Positions 15,322 through 24,696 of a DNA stretch of 64,000 nt are shown here, piece after piece (position 1 is the stretch's first letter; each line of letters begins with the position of its first letter). The translations under genes and the position numbers were made by a program. The DNA is from Mesorhizobium ciceri biovar biserrulae WSM1271 (GTDB lineage: Bacteria; Pseudomonadota; Alphaproteobacteria; Rhizobiales; Rhizobiaceae), in contig NC_014923.1 in NCBI RefSeq assembly GCF_000185905.1, positions 2,193,501 through 2,257,500 of the forward strand. Reading direction: 5' to 3'. Under the pieces are notes generated by a model. That model saw only the letters and a list, made by a program, of their open reading frames with translations. It searched no databases and had not been told where the DNA came from.

Positions 15322-17511
15322 TCAGGCGGCCTTTTCCTTGGCCTTGCGCGGCAGGTGGGCGACGATGTTCTCGATGATGCGCATGCCGGCATTGTGCCCG
15401 AGCGTCATGATCGATTCCGGGTGGAATTGCACTGCGGCGATCGGCTCCTTGCGGTGCTCGAAGGCCATGATGACGCCGTCCTCGGTCTCGGCCGTGACGA
15501 TGAAATCGTCGGGCAGCCGCACCGGATCGGCAAAGATCGAGTGGTAGCGGCCGACGGTGACTTCCTTGGGCAGGCCGGAGAAGATGATGCCGGGCTTGGA
15601 GACGCGGATGCGCGACGGCTTGCCGTGCATCGGTATGTGCAGCTGCCGCAGTTCGCCGCCATAGGCCTCGGCCAATGCCTGCAGGCCAAGGCAGACGCCG
15701 AAGATCGGCAGTTCGCGGGCGCGCGCCTTCTTGATGGTTGCGGCGCAATCGAAGTCCTTCGGCGTGCCGGGGCCGGGCGACAGCACGACGAGGTCGGGTT
15801 TCAGCCGGTCGAAGACTTCCTCATGCACCGGCGAGCGAACGGTCGAGACGTTGGCGCCGGTCTGGCGAAAATAATTGGCCAGCGTGTGGACGAAACTGTC
15901 CTCGTGGTCGACCAGCAGGATGTTGACGCCGTCGCCGACGCGCGCGGTGGTGCGCTCGGTGCTGGCGGAATTGCCTGTCTTGGCGTCGCGGATGGCGGAG
16001 AGCATGGCGGATGCCTTCAGTTCGGTTTCGGCTTCTTCTTCCTCGGGAATGCTGTCGAACAGCAATGTGGCGCCGGCGCGCACTTCGGCAATGCCGTCCT
16101 TGATACGGATGGTGCGGAGCGTCAGGCCGGTGTTCATGTCGCCGTTGAAATTGACCATGCCGATCGCGCCGCCATACCAGGCGCGCGGGCTCTTCTCGTT
16201 CTGCTCGATAAAGCGCATGGCCCATAGCTTCGGCGCGCCGGTGACGGTGACCGCCCAGGCATGCGACAGGAAGGCATCGAAGGCATCCATGCCTTCGCGC
16301 AGCCTGCCTTCGATGTGGTCGACCGTATGGATCAGGCGCGAATACATCTCGATCTGGCGCCGGCCGATAACGCGCACCGAACCCGGCTCGCAGACCCGCG
16401 ACTTGTCGTTGCGGTCGACGTCCGAGCACATGGTCAGCTCGGATTCGTCTTTCTTCGAGTTGAGCAGTTTCAGGATCTGCTCTGAGTCGGAAATTGCGTC
16501 GTCGCCGCGCTTGATGGTGCCCGAGATCGGGCAGGTCTCGACGCGGCGGCCGTTGACGCGCACGAACATTTCGGGCGAGGCGCCGATCAGATATTCACCT
16601 TCGCCCAGATTGATGAAGAAGGAATAGGGCGACGGATTGATGGCCTTCAGCTTGCGCGAAATCTCGGACGGCTGCGTCTCGCAGCGCTCGTAGAACATCT
16701 GGCCCGGCACGACCTCGAACAGGTCGCCGCGCTTGAACGAATCCATCGCCTTGCGCACCAGGTCGGCGTATTCGCCGGGTTCATGGTCGCCGCGCGGCGG
16801 GATGCGGTCGGGGCTCTTGAACGGCTCGGAGATTTCGTCGCGCGGCAGCCCTTCGGTCGAAAAACCCTCGCCGGCATAGTCGTAGCGGTCGGTCCATGCC
16901 TTGGCCGAATAATGGTCGACGACCAGGATCTCGTCAGGCAGGAACAGCACCAGGTCGCGCTGGCTTGGCTTGCGTTCGAGCTTGTAGTCTACCGGGTCGA
17001 ACTGGAAGGCGAGATCGTAGCCGAAAGCGCCGTAGAGACCTAGATTGGCGTCTTCCTCGGTCTTGAACAGAGCGGTGATGGCGCGCAGCACCGTGAACAC
17101 CGAAGGAACGCGGCTGCGCTCTTCTTCCGTGAAGACACGGCCGGGCTTGGCGACGTCGAGACGGATGAGCCTTTTCGATGTCTCGGCGATGGTGATATCG
17201 GCCAGGCTACCCAGCGCCTTGCCGATGACCGGCAACAACACCTCGCCACGGCCGTTGAGGGCCTCGACACGCATCGCGCGGCCGCGCGCGGAGATAACCA
17301 GAGGCGGGTCGATGATGGCGGTGTCCCAGCGCGTGTAGCGGCCGGGATATTCATAGTTTGAGGAAAACACCGCGCCGCGGCGCGAATTCAGGCCGTCGAC
17401 GTAAGCGTCGATCGCGCCCGCATACGGCCGGTCGTGGCGCGCGCGGGTGATGGTGATGCCACCCGCGGTCACGAAACTTTCCGCGCCGTTTTCCAGAACC
17501 TTCATCGTCAT
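15322..17511 (-). CDS. trpE(G): Anthranilate synthase, fused TrpE and TrpG
   Basis: 729 aa, the same length as the rhizobial TrpE(G) known from Sinorhizobium. Residues 1 to about 510 form the TrpE chorismate-binding part ([13 protein letters not shown]-like [42 protein letters not shown]); from about 530 the glutaminase part with nucleophile Cys607 in GVCLGLQ and His697/Glu699 in HPES. It makes anthranilate from chorismate and glutamine, the first step of tryptophan synthesis. Start 17511 was chosen because GGAG lies 7 nt upstream and because longer frames would run into the attenuator. It is controlled by trpL and the terminator at 17559-17597. A CDF exporter follows after 5 nt. Confidence 0.97.
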   Translation of the reverse strand: MTMKVLENGAESFVTAGGITITRARHDRPYAGAIDAYVDGLNSRRGAVFSSNYEYPGRYTRWDTAIIDPPLVISARGRAMRVEALNGRGEVLLPVIGKALGSLADITIAETSKRLIRLDVAKPGRVFTEEERSRVPSVFTVLRAITALFKTEEDANLGLYGAFGYDLAFQFDPVDYKLERKPSQRDLVLFLPDEILVVDHYSAKAWTDRYDYAGEGFSTEGLPRDEISEPFKSPDRIPPRGDHEPGEYADLVRKAMDSFKRGDLFEVVPGQMFYERCETQPSEISRKLKAINPSPYSFFINLGEGEYLIGASPEMFVRVNGRRVETCPISGTIKRGDDAISDSEQILKLLNSKKDESELTMCSDVDRNDKSRVCEPGSVRVIGRRQIEMYSRLIHTVDHIEGRLREGMDAFDAFLSHAWAVTVTGAPKLWAMRFIEQNEKSPRAWYGGAIGMVNFNGDMNTGLTLRTIRIKDGIAEVRAGATLLFDSIPEEEEAETELKASAMLSAIRDAKTGNSASTERTTARVGDGVNILLVDHEDSFVHTLANYFRQTGANVSTVRSPVHEEVFDRLKPDLVVLSPGPGTPKDFDCAATIKKARARELPIFGVCLGLQALAEAYGGELRQLHIPMHGKPSRIRVSKPGIIFSGLPKEVTVGRYHSIFADPVRLPDDFIVTAETEDGVIMAFEHRKEPIAAVQFHPESIMTLGHNAGMRIIENIVAHLPRKAKEKAA

Positions 17512-17558
17512 TGCCGTCTCCATCAGCTTCTTGGGGCAACGGACCCGGGAATGGCTTG

Positions 17559-17597
17559 GAAAAAACAAATGGCCGCCCGGACTTTCCGTTGCGGCCA
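17559..17597 (-). terminator. trp attenuator (intrinsic terminator)
   Basis: On the minus strand TGGCCGC (17597-17591), a 14-nt loop, GCGGCCA (17576-17570), then TTTGTTTTTT. It lies 40 nt after the trpL stop and 48 nt before the trpE(G) ATG. The position between a Trp-codon leader and the structural gene makes it the attenuator. Confidence 0.85.
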
Positions 17598-17636
17598 CCC
17601 TCTCTATTCACGCGCACGTGTTCGAACAGGCCGCTG

Positions 17637-17681
17637 TCAGCAGGCCCACCACCAAATGGTCTTGATCGAACGCATATTCAT
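17637..17681 (-). CDS. trpL: trp operon leader peptide with three tandem Trp codons
   Basis: 14 aa: MNMRSIKTIWWWAC, then TGA. Three consecutive TGG codons near the end precede the terminator hairpin at 17570-17597 and trpE(G). The same layout is established for Sinorhizobium meliloti, where the peptide ends in IWWWA plus one residue, the mRNA is leaderless and the released attenuator RNA (rnTrpL) acts in trans. Here the ATG lies 8 nt after a -10-like CTATGG, which also suggests a leaderless start. It is too short for ordinary gene finders. An alternative start at the second Met (17675) is possible. Confidence 0.9.
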   Translation of the reverse strand: MNMRSIKTIWWWAC

Positions 17682-17689
17682 GGCGAAAT

Positions 17690-17717
17690 CCATAGCTGCG
17701 AAAAGAAGGATGCGCAA
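17690..17717 (-). promoter_or_regulatory. Putative trpL promoter
   Basis: Minus strand TTGCGC (17717-17712), 16-bp spacer, CTATGG (17695-17690); the start point falls at or within 1-2 nt of the trpL ATG (17681). The position agrees with the leaderless trpL transcript known in Sinorhizobium. Confidence 0.5.
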
Positions 17718-17830
17718 CAGGTTTGAAAGTCTGTTCGTTGGCCGCCGCTTCTCAGGCTCATGGCACATCGCCAGAGCCGACAGTGCCGCTTAGAGTGCTC
17801 ATCCAACAGCAGGAAGACGGGAAAATAACC

Positions 17831-18601
17831 ATGACCGAGCAGATCGAGCGTGCGCGGACGTTTCATTCCCTCCACGTCAAGGGCAACCCGGTCGTCCTCT
17901 ACAATGCCTGGGATCCGGGTTCGGCCAAGATCATCGAGAAAGCGGGTGCCAAGGCGATCGCCACCGGAAGCTGGCCGGTCGCGGCCGCGTTCGGCTACGC
18001 CGATGGCGAGAAAATCCCGCTGGAACTGGCGCTCGACAACATCAAGCGCATCGTCGGGTCGGTCGACCTGCCGGTGACCATGGACCTCGAGGGCGGCTAC
18101 GGCGTTGACCCGGAAATCGTCGCTCGCACGGTGACGTTGGCGCTGCGGGCCGGCGCTATCGGTTTCAATTTCGAGGATCAGATTGTCGGTGGCAGCGGCC
18201 TGCATGACATTTCCGTGCAGGCAAAGCGCATCGAAGCCGCGGCGGCGGCCGTCAAGGCTTCCGGCATACCGGCATTCATCAACGCTCGAACCGACATCTT
18301 CCTCAAGGCGAAACCGGATGCGCATGATGACCTTCTGCTCGACCAGGCCATCGAGCGCGCACAGGCCTTCGAAAAAGCCGGCGCGCACGGCTTCTTTGCG
18401 CCGGGCCTTGGCGACGAAGGCCTGATCGAGACGCTCTGCAAGGCAATTGCGTTGCCGGTCAACATCATTGCGCTGGCGCATGTGCCGCCGCGCCAGCGGC
18501 TGGCGGAACTGGGTGTCGCCCGCATCAGTCACGGCCCGGTGCCTTACCGGCAGATGGCGGAATGGCTGGAGGCGAAAGCGCGACTGGCTATTTCGGGCTA
18601 A
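17831..18601 (+). CDS. Isocitrate lyase/PEP mutase superfamily protein
   Basis: 256 aa. ATG 17831 was chosen because GGAAGA lies upstream and the family N-terminus (FHSLHVKGNPVVLYNAWDPG) begins there; the open frame extends upstream without similarity. Family features are YNAWDPGSAKIIEKAGAKAI, TGSWPVAAAFGYADGE, the metal-binding DLEGGYG, NFEDQIVGG, and ARTD in AFINARTDIFLKA. These place it with carboxyvinyl-phosphonate mutase/2-methylisocitrate lyase-like enzymes acting on short 2-oxo acids. The KKCGH loop of true isocitrate lyase is absent, so the exact reaction is open. It is divergent from the trp leader. Confidence 0.88.
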   Translation: MTEQIERARTFHSLHVKGNPVVLYNAWDPGSAKIIEKAGAKAIATGSWPVAAAFGYADGEKIPLELALDNIKRIVGSVDLPVTMDLEGGYGVDPEIVARTVTLALRAGAIGFNFEDQIVGGSGLHDISVQAKRIEAAAAAVKASGIPAFINARTDIFLKAKPDAHDDLLLDQAIERAQAFEKAGAHGFFAPGLGDEGLIETLCKAIALPVNIIALAHVPPRQRLAELGVARISHGPVPYRQMAEWLEAKARLAISG

Positions 18602-18602
18602 G

Positions 18603-19658
18603 TCAGTCCTCCAGCGTTCCCGACCGGGCATCAGTGCTCTTCCTGTCGCCGACCAGCTTCAGAAGATCTTCGCCGGCGCGGATGATGCGGCGCGAGCGGC
18701 GGGTCAGGATGATGCCGTCCTGCGGTGCGAACACTTCGGTGCGGCCATCGGCTTCACCCGGTGCATGGACGATGGTGGCGAGGCGCGCGCCCTTGGCGAC
18801 GCGGTCGCCGGGCTTCACGTCATAGAGCACGGCACCGGCCCGTGGCGCCGGCATCATGTCGATGTTTTCCAATGGCGCCACGAAGCCGGTGAAAGGACCC
18901 GGCGCGGGCAGGGCGCTGTCGGCGATCACGCCGCGCGCCACCAGCAGCCGGTAGAGGCCGTCGGCGTCGGCGGCGGCCAAGGCACCATCGACATCGAGGA
19001 TGCCGCGATATTCGACGGTGGTGGCGACGCGACGGTCGAGCTTGGCCACATCGGCGGGGACGTTCTGATAGGGCATGATCGAGGCGCCCTCGAAGGTGCC
19101 GTCAGTGTCTTCGCTCCACAGCACGACCGCGTCGACGCCCATGGCCGCGGCGCAATCGGCCATACCAGGCCACAGGCTGGTGTGGACGTAGAGATAGGCG
19201 AGGCCCTCGTCATCGCAGTGCAGGTCGAGCACGATGTCGTGGCCGAGCGACAGCTGCACCAGCCGGGTCTTCAGCCGCTGGTCGACGCTGCCAAGGGTGG
19301 TGTCGGGCAAGAGCGCTGTGTCGGGCGCCGTTAGCAGCGGAAAGCCGCGGTTGAAATTGGTGCGCGTGCCGAGATGAAAGCGGCCCTGATGCTCGCCGAA
19401 ATGATATTGCGCCCGGCCGATCGGGTTGGCCCAGGGCACGATGGTGAGGTTGCCCTTGATGCGGCCTTCGGCCTCCGCCCTGGCAAGCATCGGCATCAGC
19501 GCGTCGATGGCGACGACACCCGGCAACTCGCCGGCATGGAGTGCCGCCTGCAGATAGGCTGAAGGAGCAGCCTTGTCGGAACCAGTGAAGCGGAACAGCG
19601 GGAATTCGTAGGAAACCCCTTCGCTTTCGCCGGCGATGCGTTCGATCGATTTCTGCAT
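18603..19658 (-). CDS. Succinylglutamate desuccinylase/aspartoacylase (AstE/AspA) family zinc hydrolase
   Basis: 351 aa from ATG 19658, which has GGAGGA 5 nt upstream; an in-frame ATG 12 nt earlier contains that SD and is less likely. Zinc ligands are His41 and Glu44 in LHAGELPG, and the third His in DIVLDLHCDDEG. The C-terminal part (APRAGAVLYDVKPGDRVAKG) resembles the beta-barrel of the AstE-like family. Such enzymes remove acyl groups from N-acyl amino acids or ectoine derivatives. It converges with the ICL-like gene with 1 bp between stops. The substrate is unknown. Confidence 0.88.
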   Translation of the reverse strand: MQKSIERIAGESEGVSYEFPLFRFTGSDKAAPSAYLQAALHAGELPGVVAIDALMPMLARAEAEGRIKGNLTIVPWANPIGRAQYHFGEHQGRFHLGTRTNFNRGFPLLTAPDTALLPDTTLGSVDQRLKTRLVQLSLGHDIVLDLHCDDEGLAYLYVHTSLWPGMADCAAAMGVDAVVLWSEDTDGTFEGASIMPYQNVPADVAKLDRRVATTVEYRGILDVDGALAAADADGLYRLLVARGVIADSALPAPGPFTGFVAPLENIDMMPAPRAGAVLYDVKPGDRVAKGARLATIVHAPGEADGRTEVFAPQDGIILTRRSRRIIRAGEDLLKLVGDRKSTDARSGTLED

Positions 19659-19744
19659 GACTTCCTCCATCAGGAGCGAGAGACATGCGATTTGAAGGCG
19701 CCGATGTCGATTGGTCCAGCCTGCCGCGCTATGGGCGCAAGAGA

Positions 19745-20917
19745 CTATTCAGCCGGAAGCGGGATGACCGGCGCGCGCCGGTCCAGCGCCTGCGACAGCA
19801 CAGCGACGGTGACCGCCAAAAGAGCGAGTGCTGCGCCGACCAGCGGCAAATTGGCATAGGAAACACCGGCGGACAGGGCCACGCCGCCTATCCAGGCGCC
19901 GCTGGCATTGCCGATATTGAAGGCGCCCTGGTTCAGCGTGGCGGCAAGGTTCGGTCCCTCGGAGGCCGCCTCGACGACCCGGATCTGCAACGGCGGCACG
20001 ACGACGAAGATGAGCAGGCCCCACAGGAAGACGATGCCGATGGCAACGCTGGCGATTGCGCCGAACTGCCTGAATCCAACGAAAAGCAGGGCCATCAGCA
20101 GCAGGGTGCCAATCACTGTCGGCATCAGTTTCCAGTCGGCCAGTCTGCCGCCGATGATGTTGCCGATGGTCATGCCCGCGCCGAACAGCAGCAGAACCCA
20201 CGTGACTGCCGAGGTCGACAAGCCCGATACCTCGGTGAGGTAGGGTTTGATGTAGGTGAAGACGGTGAACAGGCTTGCGGAGGTCAGCGCCGCGATCAGC
20301 ATGGCCAGCCAGACCTGCAGCTTGCCCAGCACGCGCAGCTCGCCGCGCAGGCCGCCACCGCTTGGCTCGGCGACATCGGACGGCACCAACCAGGCGATCG
20401 CTGCCACCGAGATCAGGCCGATACCGACCACGGCAACGAAGGTGGAGCGCCAGCCGAACGCTTCGCCAAGTGCGGTTCCGGCGGGAACACCCAGGATGTT
20501 GGACAGCGTCAGCCCGGCGAACATCAGCGCGATAGCGCTGGCGCGCTTGTTGCGCGGCACCAGGCTGGCGGCAACGACCGAGCCAATGCCGAAGAAGGCG
20601 CCGTGGCCGAAAGCGGTGAAGACGCGCGCGGCCATCAGCGTCCAGTAGTTGGGCGAGATGGCGCAAAACAGATTGCCGACGACGAACAGCACGGCCAGCC
20701 CGACCAGCACCGGCTTGCGCGGCAAATGCGCAGTGGCCATGGCGACGATCGGGGCGCCGAAGACGACGCCCAGCGCATATCCGGTAACCAGCAGGCCCGC
20801 CGCGGGGATCGACACGCCGAGGTCGGCGGCGACCTCAGGCAGCAAGCCCATGATGACGAATTCGGTGGTGCCGATGCAGAAGGACGCAATGGCAAGCGCA
20901 AGGATCGGCAAGGGCAT
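19745..20917 (-). CDS. MFS efflux transporter (DHA1, AraJ/YdhP-like)
   Basis: 390 aa, 12 transmembrane helices. ATG 20917 gives the family N-terminus MPLPILALAIASFCIGTTEF, with VIMGLLPEVAADLGVSIPAAG following, typical of the sugar-efflux/arabinose polymer transporter-like DHA1 group. An open extension of 25 codons upstream has no similarity. The motif between helices 2 and 3 (PIVAMATAHLPRKPVLVG) and VPAGTALGEAFGWRSTF in helix 5 fit. The gene is monocistronic in appearance; the substrate is unknown. Confidence 0.88.
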   Translation of the reverse strand: MPLPILALAIASFCIGTTEFVIMGLLPEVAADLGVSIPAAGLLVTGYALGVVFGAPIVAMATAHLPRKPVLVGLAVLFVVGNLFCAISPNYWTLMAARVFTAFGHGAFFGIGSVVAASLVPRNKRASAIALMFAGLTLSNILGVPAGTALGEAFGWRSTFVAVVGIGLISVAAIAWLVPSDVAEPSGGGLRGELRVLGKLQVWLAMLIAALTSASLFTVFTYIKPYLTEVSGLSTSAVTWVLLLFGAGMTIGNIIGGRLADWKLMPTVIGTLLLMALLFVGFRQFGAIASVAIGIVFLWGLLIFVVVPPLQIRVVEAASEGPNLAATLNQGAFNIGNASGAWIGGVALSAGVSYANLPLVGAALALLAVTVAVLSQALDRRAPVIPLPAE

Positions 20918-21042
20918 GGTGCGTCCAGACTGAATCGGTTCAATTCCAGACTGCGCGAAGCACGCCACCGTGCGCAAGCTGCATTGCTGCATTGCAGCGA
21001 TGCAGAAAAGGAAGAGCTTTAAAATGGGTCTTCAACGGGCTG

Positions 21043-22419
21043 TCACGCCAGCGGCTTCAGCTCCTGGGCAATGGTGGGCAGCAACTCCGAAACATTGGGA
21101 TGGATGTGCACGGCACGCGCCAGCGTGTCGACGGGCGCCTTGGCGTACATCAGGTCGAGCACACAATGGATAGCCTCGTCGCCGCCGGGGCCGAGCACCG
21201 AGCAGCCGAGGATCTCCCTGGTGTCGGCATCGACCAGGATTTTCATGAAACCCTGCGTCTCGCCCTTTTCGATAGCGCGGCCGACGCGGGTCATCGGCCG
21301 CTGGCCGACCAGCGCGCGACGGCCGGATTTCTTCACTGCGGCCTCGGTCATGCCGCAGCGGCCAAGCGGCGGGTCGATGTAGAGCGCATAGGCTTCGATC
21401 CGGTCGCTGACCCTCCGCGGATCGTTGTCGAGCAAATTGGCGGCGACGATCTCGTAGTCGTTGTAGGACGTGTGAGTGAAGGCGCCCCTGCCGTTGCAGT
21501 CGCCCATCGCCCAGATGCCGGGCACGCTGGTGCGCAGCTGGTCGTCGACGGTGACAAAACCGCGCTTGTCGACCTCGACGCCGGCCCTTTCCAGGCCGAG
21601 ATCGTCGGTGTTGGGCGTGCGCCCCAGCGCCAGCAGCACATGCGAGCCGACCGCCGGTGGCTTGCCGGCGGAGAAGGTCACGGCGATGTCTTCACCCTGT
21701 CTGGCGAAGGCAATGTCGTCGGCGCCGACATGGACCGCGATGCCTTCGTTTTCGAGGATCGACAGGATGGCGGCGGAGACATCCTCGTCCTCGCGGCCGG
21801 TCAGGCGCGGGCTCTTCTCGACGACGGTGACTTCCGCGCCGAAGCGGCGGAACATCTGAGCGAATTCGAGCGAGATGTAGCTGCCGCCGACGACGACGAG
21901 ATGGCGCGGCAGCACGTCGAGATCCATCATCGACGAGTTGGTCAGATAGTCGATGTCGTGGATGCCGGGAAGGTCGGGCACCGAGGCGCGGCCGCCGGTG
22001 TTGAGGAAGATCTTTTCGGCGGTCAGCAGATCGTCGCCGACGCGCACCGTGTTGGCGGATTCGAAACGCGCATGGCCGCGATAGAGGGTGCACTTGTCCA
22101 TGCCGGCAATCCAGGTTTCCAGATTGCCGCGAGCGTCGTTTGTGACCTTGTCCTTGCGCGCCTTGATCACCTTGTAATCCACGCCGACCGGCCCGGAGAG
22201 CGTCACGCCATAGTCGGCGGCGCGGCGCGCCAGATGCGCGGCATAGGCGCTGGCGACCATGGTCTTGGTCGGCATGCAGCCGGTGTTGACGCAGGTGCCG
22301 CCGACCAGCTTGCGCTCGATCAGCGCGACGCTCATGCCGGCGGCCGTCAGCCGTCCGGCCAGCGGAGGGCCAGCCTGTCCGGCACCGATGATGATGGCGT
22401 CGAAGGTTTTGGTCGTCAT
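21043..22419 (-). CDS. FAD-dependent pyridine nucleotide-disulfide oxidoreductase (mercuric reductase-like)
   Basis: 458 aa. The FAD-binding GAGQAGPPLAGRLTAAG is at residues 12-28 and the redox-active pair is Cys43/Cys48 in GGTCVNTGC. The NAD(P)H-binding VVVGGSYISLEFAQMFRRFG and second FAD motif (TSVPGIWAMGDCNGRGAFTH) follow, then the dimerisation domain ending VHIHPNVSELLPTIAQ. This is class I of the family (lipoamide dehydrogenase, glutathione and mercuric reductases), but there is no N-terminal metal-binding domain and no C-terminal Cys pair, so mercury reduction is not supported. Its start overlaps the stop of the upstream DUF4126-like gene by 4 bp. Confidence 0.92.
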   Translation of the reverse strand: MTTKTFDAIIIGAGQAGPPLAGRLTAAGMSVALIERKLVGGTCVNTGCMPTKTMVASAYAAHLARRAADYGVTLSGPVGVDYKVIKARKDKVTNDARGNLETWIAGMDKCTLYRGHARFESANTVRVGDDLLTAEKIFLNTGGRASVPDLPGIHDIDYLTNSSMMDLDVLPRHLVVVGGSYISLEFAQMFRRFGAEVTVVEKSPRLTGREDEDVSAAILSILENEGIAVHVGADDIAFARQGEDIAVTFSAGKPPAVGSHVLLALGRTPNTDDLGLERAGVEVDKRGFVTVDDQLRTSVPGIWAMGDCNGRGAFTHTSYNDYEIVAANLLDNDPRRVSDRIEAYALYIDPPLGRCGMTEAAVKKSGRRALVGQRPMTRVGRAIEKGETQGFMKILVDADTREILGCSVLGPGGDEAIHCVLDLMYAKAPVDTLARAVHIHPNVSELLPTIAQELKPLA

Positions 22420-22877
22420 GCCACCGCCGCTACGATCAGCAGGCCGCCGATGATCGCCACCGCGTCCTCGATAAAGGCGGCGGGCGGATCCTTGCCGAAG
22501 GCGGCCGCGAGCCGGCCGCGAGCTTCGGCGCCGCCCAGCGTGCCGATGACAGCGCCGATGGCGCCCGCGATCAGGCCGCCGATGGTGGCGCCACCGGTGG
22601 CGCCGATCACCGCGCCGGTGAAAGCGCCCGTAACGATGCGGGCGCCGAATTGCTGGGGTACTTTACGGCTCGGCGTCGACGGCAACTGGTCGGTGACCAA
22701 CTCGACAATGGCCAGGATGGTGAAGATGCCGACAGCCGCCCAGTGGCTCATGAAGCTCGCCCAAGTGCCGGCAACCGTCAGCCAGCCGAGATAAGCGCCC
22801 CAGGCAATGGCGGCCGGCGCCGTCATGGCGCGAAGACCGGCAATGACACCGATCAGAAGTGCGAGAATGTAGAGCAT
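22416..22877 (-). CDS. Small membrane protein, DUF4126-like
   Basis: 153 aa with four or more hydrophobic segments (LYILALLIGVIAGLRAMTAP, ASFMSHWAAVGIFTILAIVE) and a glycine-rich AIGAVIGTLGGAEARGRLAA segment. The opening GLRAMTAPAAIAWGAYLGWL is typical of DUF4126. ATG 22877 follows AGGGGGA; a GTG-type extension of nine codons is less likely. The 3' end overlaps the oxidoreductase start (ATGA), so the two are translationally coupled. The function is unknown. Confidence 0.8.
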   Translation of the reverse strand: MLYILALLIGVIAGLRAMTAPAAIAWGAYLGWLTVAGTWASFMSHWAAVGIFTILAIVELVTDQLPSTPSRKVPQQFGARIVTGAFTGAVIGATGGATIGGLIAGAIGAVIGTLGGAEARGRLAAAFGKDPPAAFIEDAVAIIGGLLIVAAVA

Positions 22878-23011
22878 GGTCGATCCCCCTCGATCACGGG
22901 CCAAGACGGCCTTGAGTCACAGGCTACCATAGGTCCAATATTTGACCAGTACTGGCATCGGCGCTTTGGCTGCACTTGTGCTTTGCAAGGACGTGAACTG
23001 GAGACCGCATC

Positions 23012-23569
23012 ATGGCTGAGAGCGAGCGCGTGAAGATGGTGGCCGGCGAATGGTATACCTGCATCGATGACGAACTGGAGTCGTTGCGGGGGATCGCGCG
23101 CGATGCGGTGTTCGAGCACAACTTGCTGCCGCCTCGTCAACGCGGCAATCTCGGGCCGGGTCTGAAGGCACTGCTGGGAAGAGCCGGCGAGGGCGCCCGT
23201 ATCGAGGCGCCGTTCCACTGCGCCTACGGCTTCAACATCTTTCTCGGCGACGGCGTGTTTCTCAATGCCGGCTGCACCATCCTCGACACGGCGAGCGTGC
23301 GCATCGGCAAGGCAACGCTGCTCGGCCCGAACGTGCAGATCTACTGCGCCGAGCACCACAAGGAGGCCAGTGGGCGGCAGGCCGGACTGGAGATCGCCCG
23401 ACCGATCGAGATCGGCGCCAATGCCTGGATCGGCGGCTCAGCCGTCATCCTTGGCGGCGTCAGCATCGGTGAAGGCGCCATCGTCGGCGCCGGTGCGGTG
23501 GTGACGCGCGACGTGGCGGCGAACGCCACGGTGATCGGCAATCCGGCGCGGCCGGTCAAGCGGGGCTGA
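23012..23569 (+). CDS. NodL/Maa/LacA-type acetyltransferase
   Basis: 185 aa. An N-terminal Maa helical cap (MVAGEWYTCIDDELESLRGI, residues 9-28) precedes left-handed beta-helix hexapeptide repeats (FNIFLGDGVFLNAGCTILD, PIEIGANAWIGGSAVILGGV, IGEGAIVGAGAVVTRDVAAN, and the closing NPARPVK). The catalytic His lies in CAEHHKEASGRQ. It transfers acetyl from acetyl-CoA to a sugar hydroxyl; maltose acetyltransferase is the usual label, and NodL is a close relative. GGAGA precedes the ATG. It converges with the AraC gene with 5 bp between stops. Confidence 0.93.
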   Translation: MAESERVKMVAGEWYTCIDDELESLRGIARDAVFEHNLLPPRQRGNLGPGLKALLGRAGEGARIEAPFHCAYGFNIFLGDGVFLNAGCTILDTASVRIGKATLLGPNVQIYCAEHHKEASGRQAGLEIARPIEIGANAWIGGSAVILGGVSIGEGAIVGAGAVVTRDVAANATVIGNPARPVKRG

Positions 23570-23574
23570 ACAGG

Positions 23575-24570
23575 TCAGGACGACAGGACATACGTCATGC
23601 GCTCTTCCTGATCGCCTCGCCTGGAAAACTCGCGCCGGTATTGCGCCGGCGATGTCCTCAGTCTCGCGGCAAAATGCTGACGCAACGAGGTGGCGCTGCC
23701 GAAGCCGGCTTCGAAGGCGATCATGTCCATCGATTTCTCCGTCGCTTCCAGCAAACGCTGCGCCAGTTCGATCCGCTGGCTGGTCAGCCAATCGCCAAAG
23801 CTGGCGCCGATCGATTTCTGAAAGCGACGGGTAAAGGTGCGGCGGGTCAGGCCGGCGGCCTCGGCGACGCGGTCCAGGCTATGCGCCTCGCCAAGCGTCG
23901 CGCGAACCGCGTCGAGGGCCTGGGTGAAGCGGTCGGCGTCCGCGCTTCTTGCCACCGGATGCTCGATGAATTGCGCCTGGCCCCCCTGGCGATGCAGGGA
24001 AAGCACGATCTGGCGAGCAAGCCGCAGTGCTGCTTCCGCACCGTAGCGGGCGCGCACGATGTGGAGACAGCAGTCGAGGCCGGCGGCGACGCCGGCCGAG
24101 GTCACGACATCGCCATTGTCGACGTAGAGCACCGCGGCATCGACAGCGATGTCGGGATGGAGTGTTTGCAATTGTTCGCAATAGGCCCAGTGCGTCGCGG
24201 CACGTCGGCCCGAAAGCAGCCCGGCCGCTGCAATGGCGAAGGTGCCGAGGCACAGGCCGACAATCAAGGCGCCGCGTTGGTGCGCATGGCGCAGCGCTTC
24301 CATCAGCAGCGGCGATACCGGTTCGCTCAGATGATGCCAGCTCGGGATGATGACGATATCGGCGCCGTCGAGCCCTTCGAGCCCATGCGGCGCGGCAATT
24401 GTCAGCCCGGCTTCGGTATGGATCGGCCCGGCCTTGACCGCGCAGATGCGGAAGTCGAAGCGCGGCAGGCCAAGCGCCGTCCTGTCCTCGCCGAAGACCA
24501 GGCACGGTACGGAAAGATGGAACGGGCTGATGCCGTCGAAGGCGAGGACGGCAATGATCGGGTCGTTCAT
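23575..24570 (-). CDS. GlxA-type AraC-family transcriptional regulator (DJ-1/PfpI plus HTH)
   Basis: 331 aa. Residues 1-190 have a DJ-1/PfpI-like glutamine amidotransferase fold (VLAFDGISPFHLSVPCLVFG, GALIVGLCLGTFAIAAAGLL) and residues 215-320 the AraC double helix-turn-helix (HSLDRVAEAAGLTRRTFTRR, MDMIAFEAGFGSATSLRQHF). GGAAG precedes ATG 24570; the longer open frame lacks similarity. It is divergent from the cysteine hydrolase at 24697 with 126 bp between starts, a common regulator-target pair. Confidence 0.92.
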   Translation of the reverse strand: MNDPIIAVLAFDGISPFHLSVPCLVFGEDRTALGLPRFDFRICAVKAGPIHTEAGLTIAAPHGLEGLDGADIVIIPSWHHLSEPVSPLLMEALRHAHQRGALIVGLCLGTFAIAAAGLLSGRRAATHWAYCEQLQTLHPDIAVDAAVLYVDNGDVVTSAGVAAGLDCCLHIVRARYGAEAALRLARQIVLSLHRQGGQAQFIEHPVARSADADRFTQALDAVRATLGEAHSLDRVAEAAGLTRRTFTRRFQKSIGASFGDWLTSQRIELAQRLLEATEKSMDMIAFEAGFGSATSLRQHFAARLRTSPAQYRREFSRRGDQEERMTYVLSS

Positions 24571-24696
24571 GGGTGCTTCCAGCGGTTGAATGCGGATTGT
24601 CCCAATTCTTTCGAATGATGTCAATCGGGTCACTTTCGGCTGTCTGGCAGCCCGCCTATCTTCCATCCATCGAATTCAAGCCGGAAAGGAAACACC

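Noticed and set aside
17511-17598. Longer trpE(G) start at 17598
   Set aside because: Would place the start codon in the attenuator; the family N-terminus and GGAG site fit 17511.
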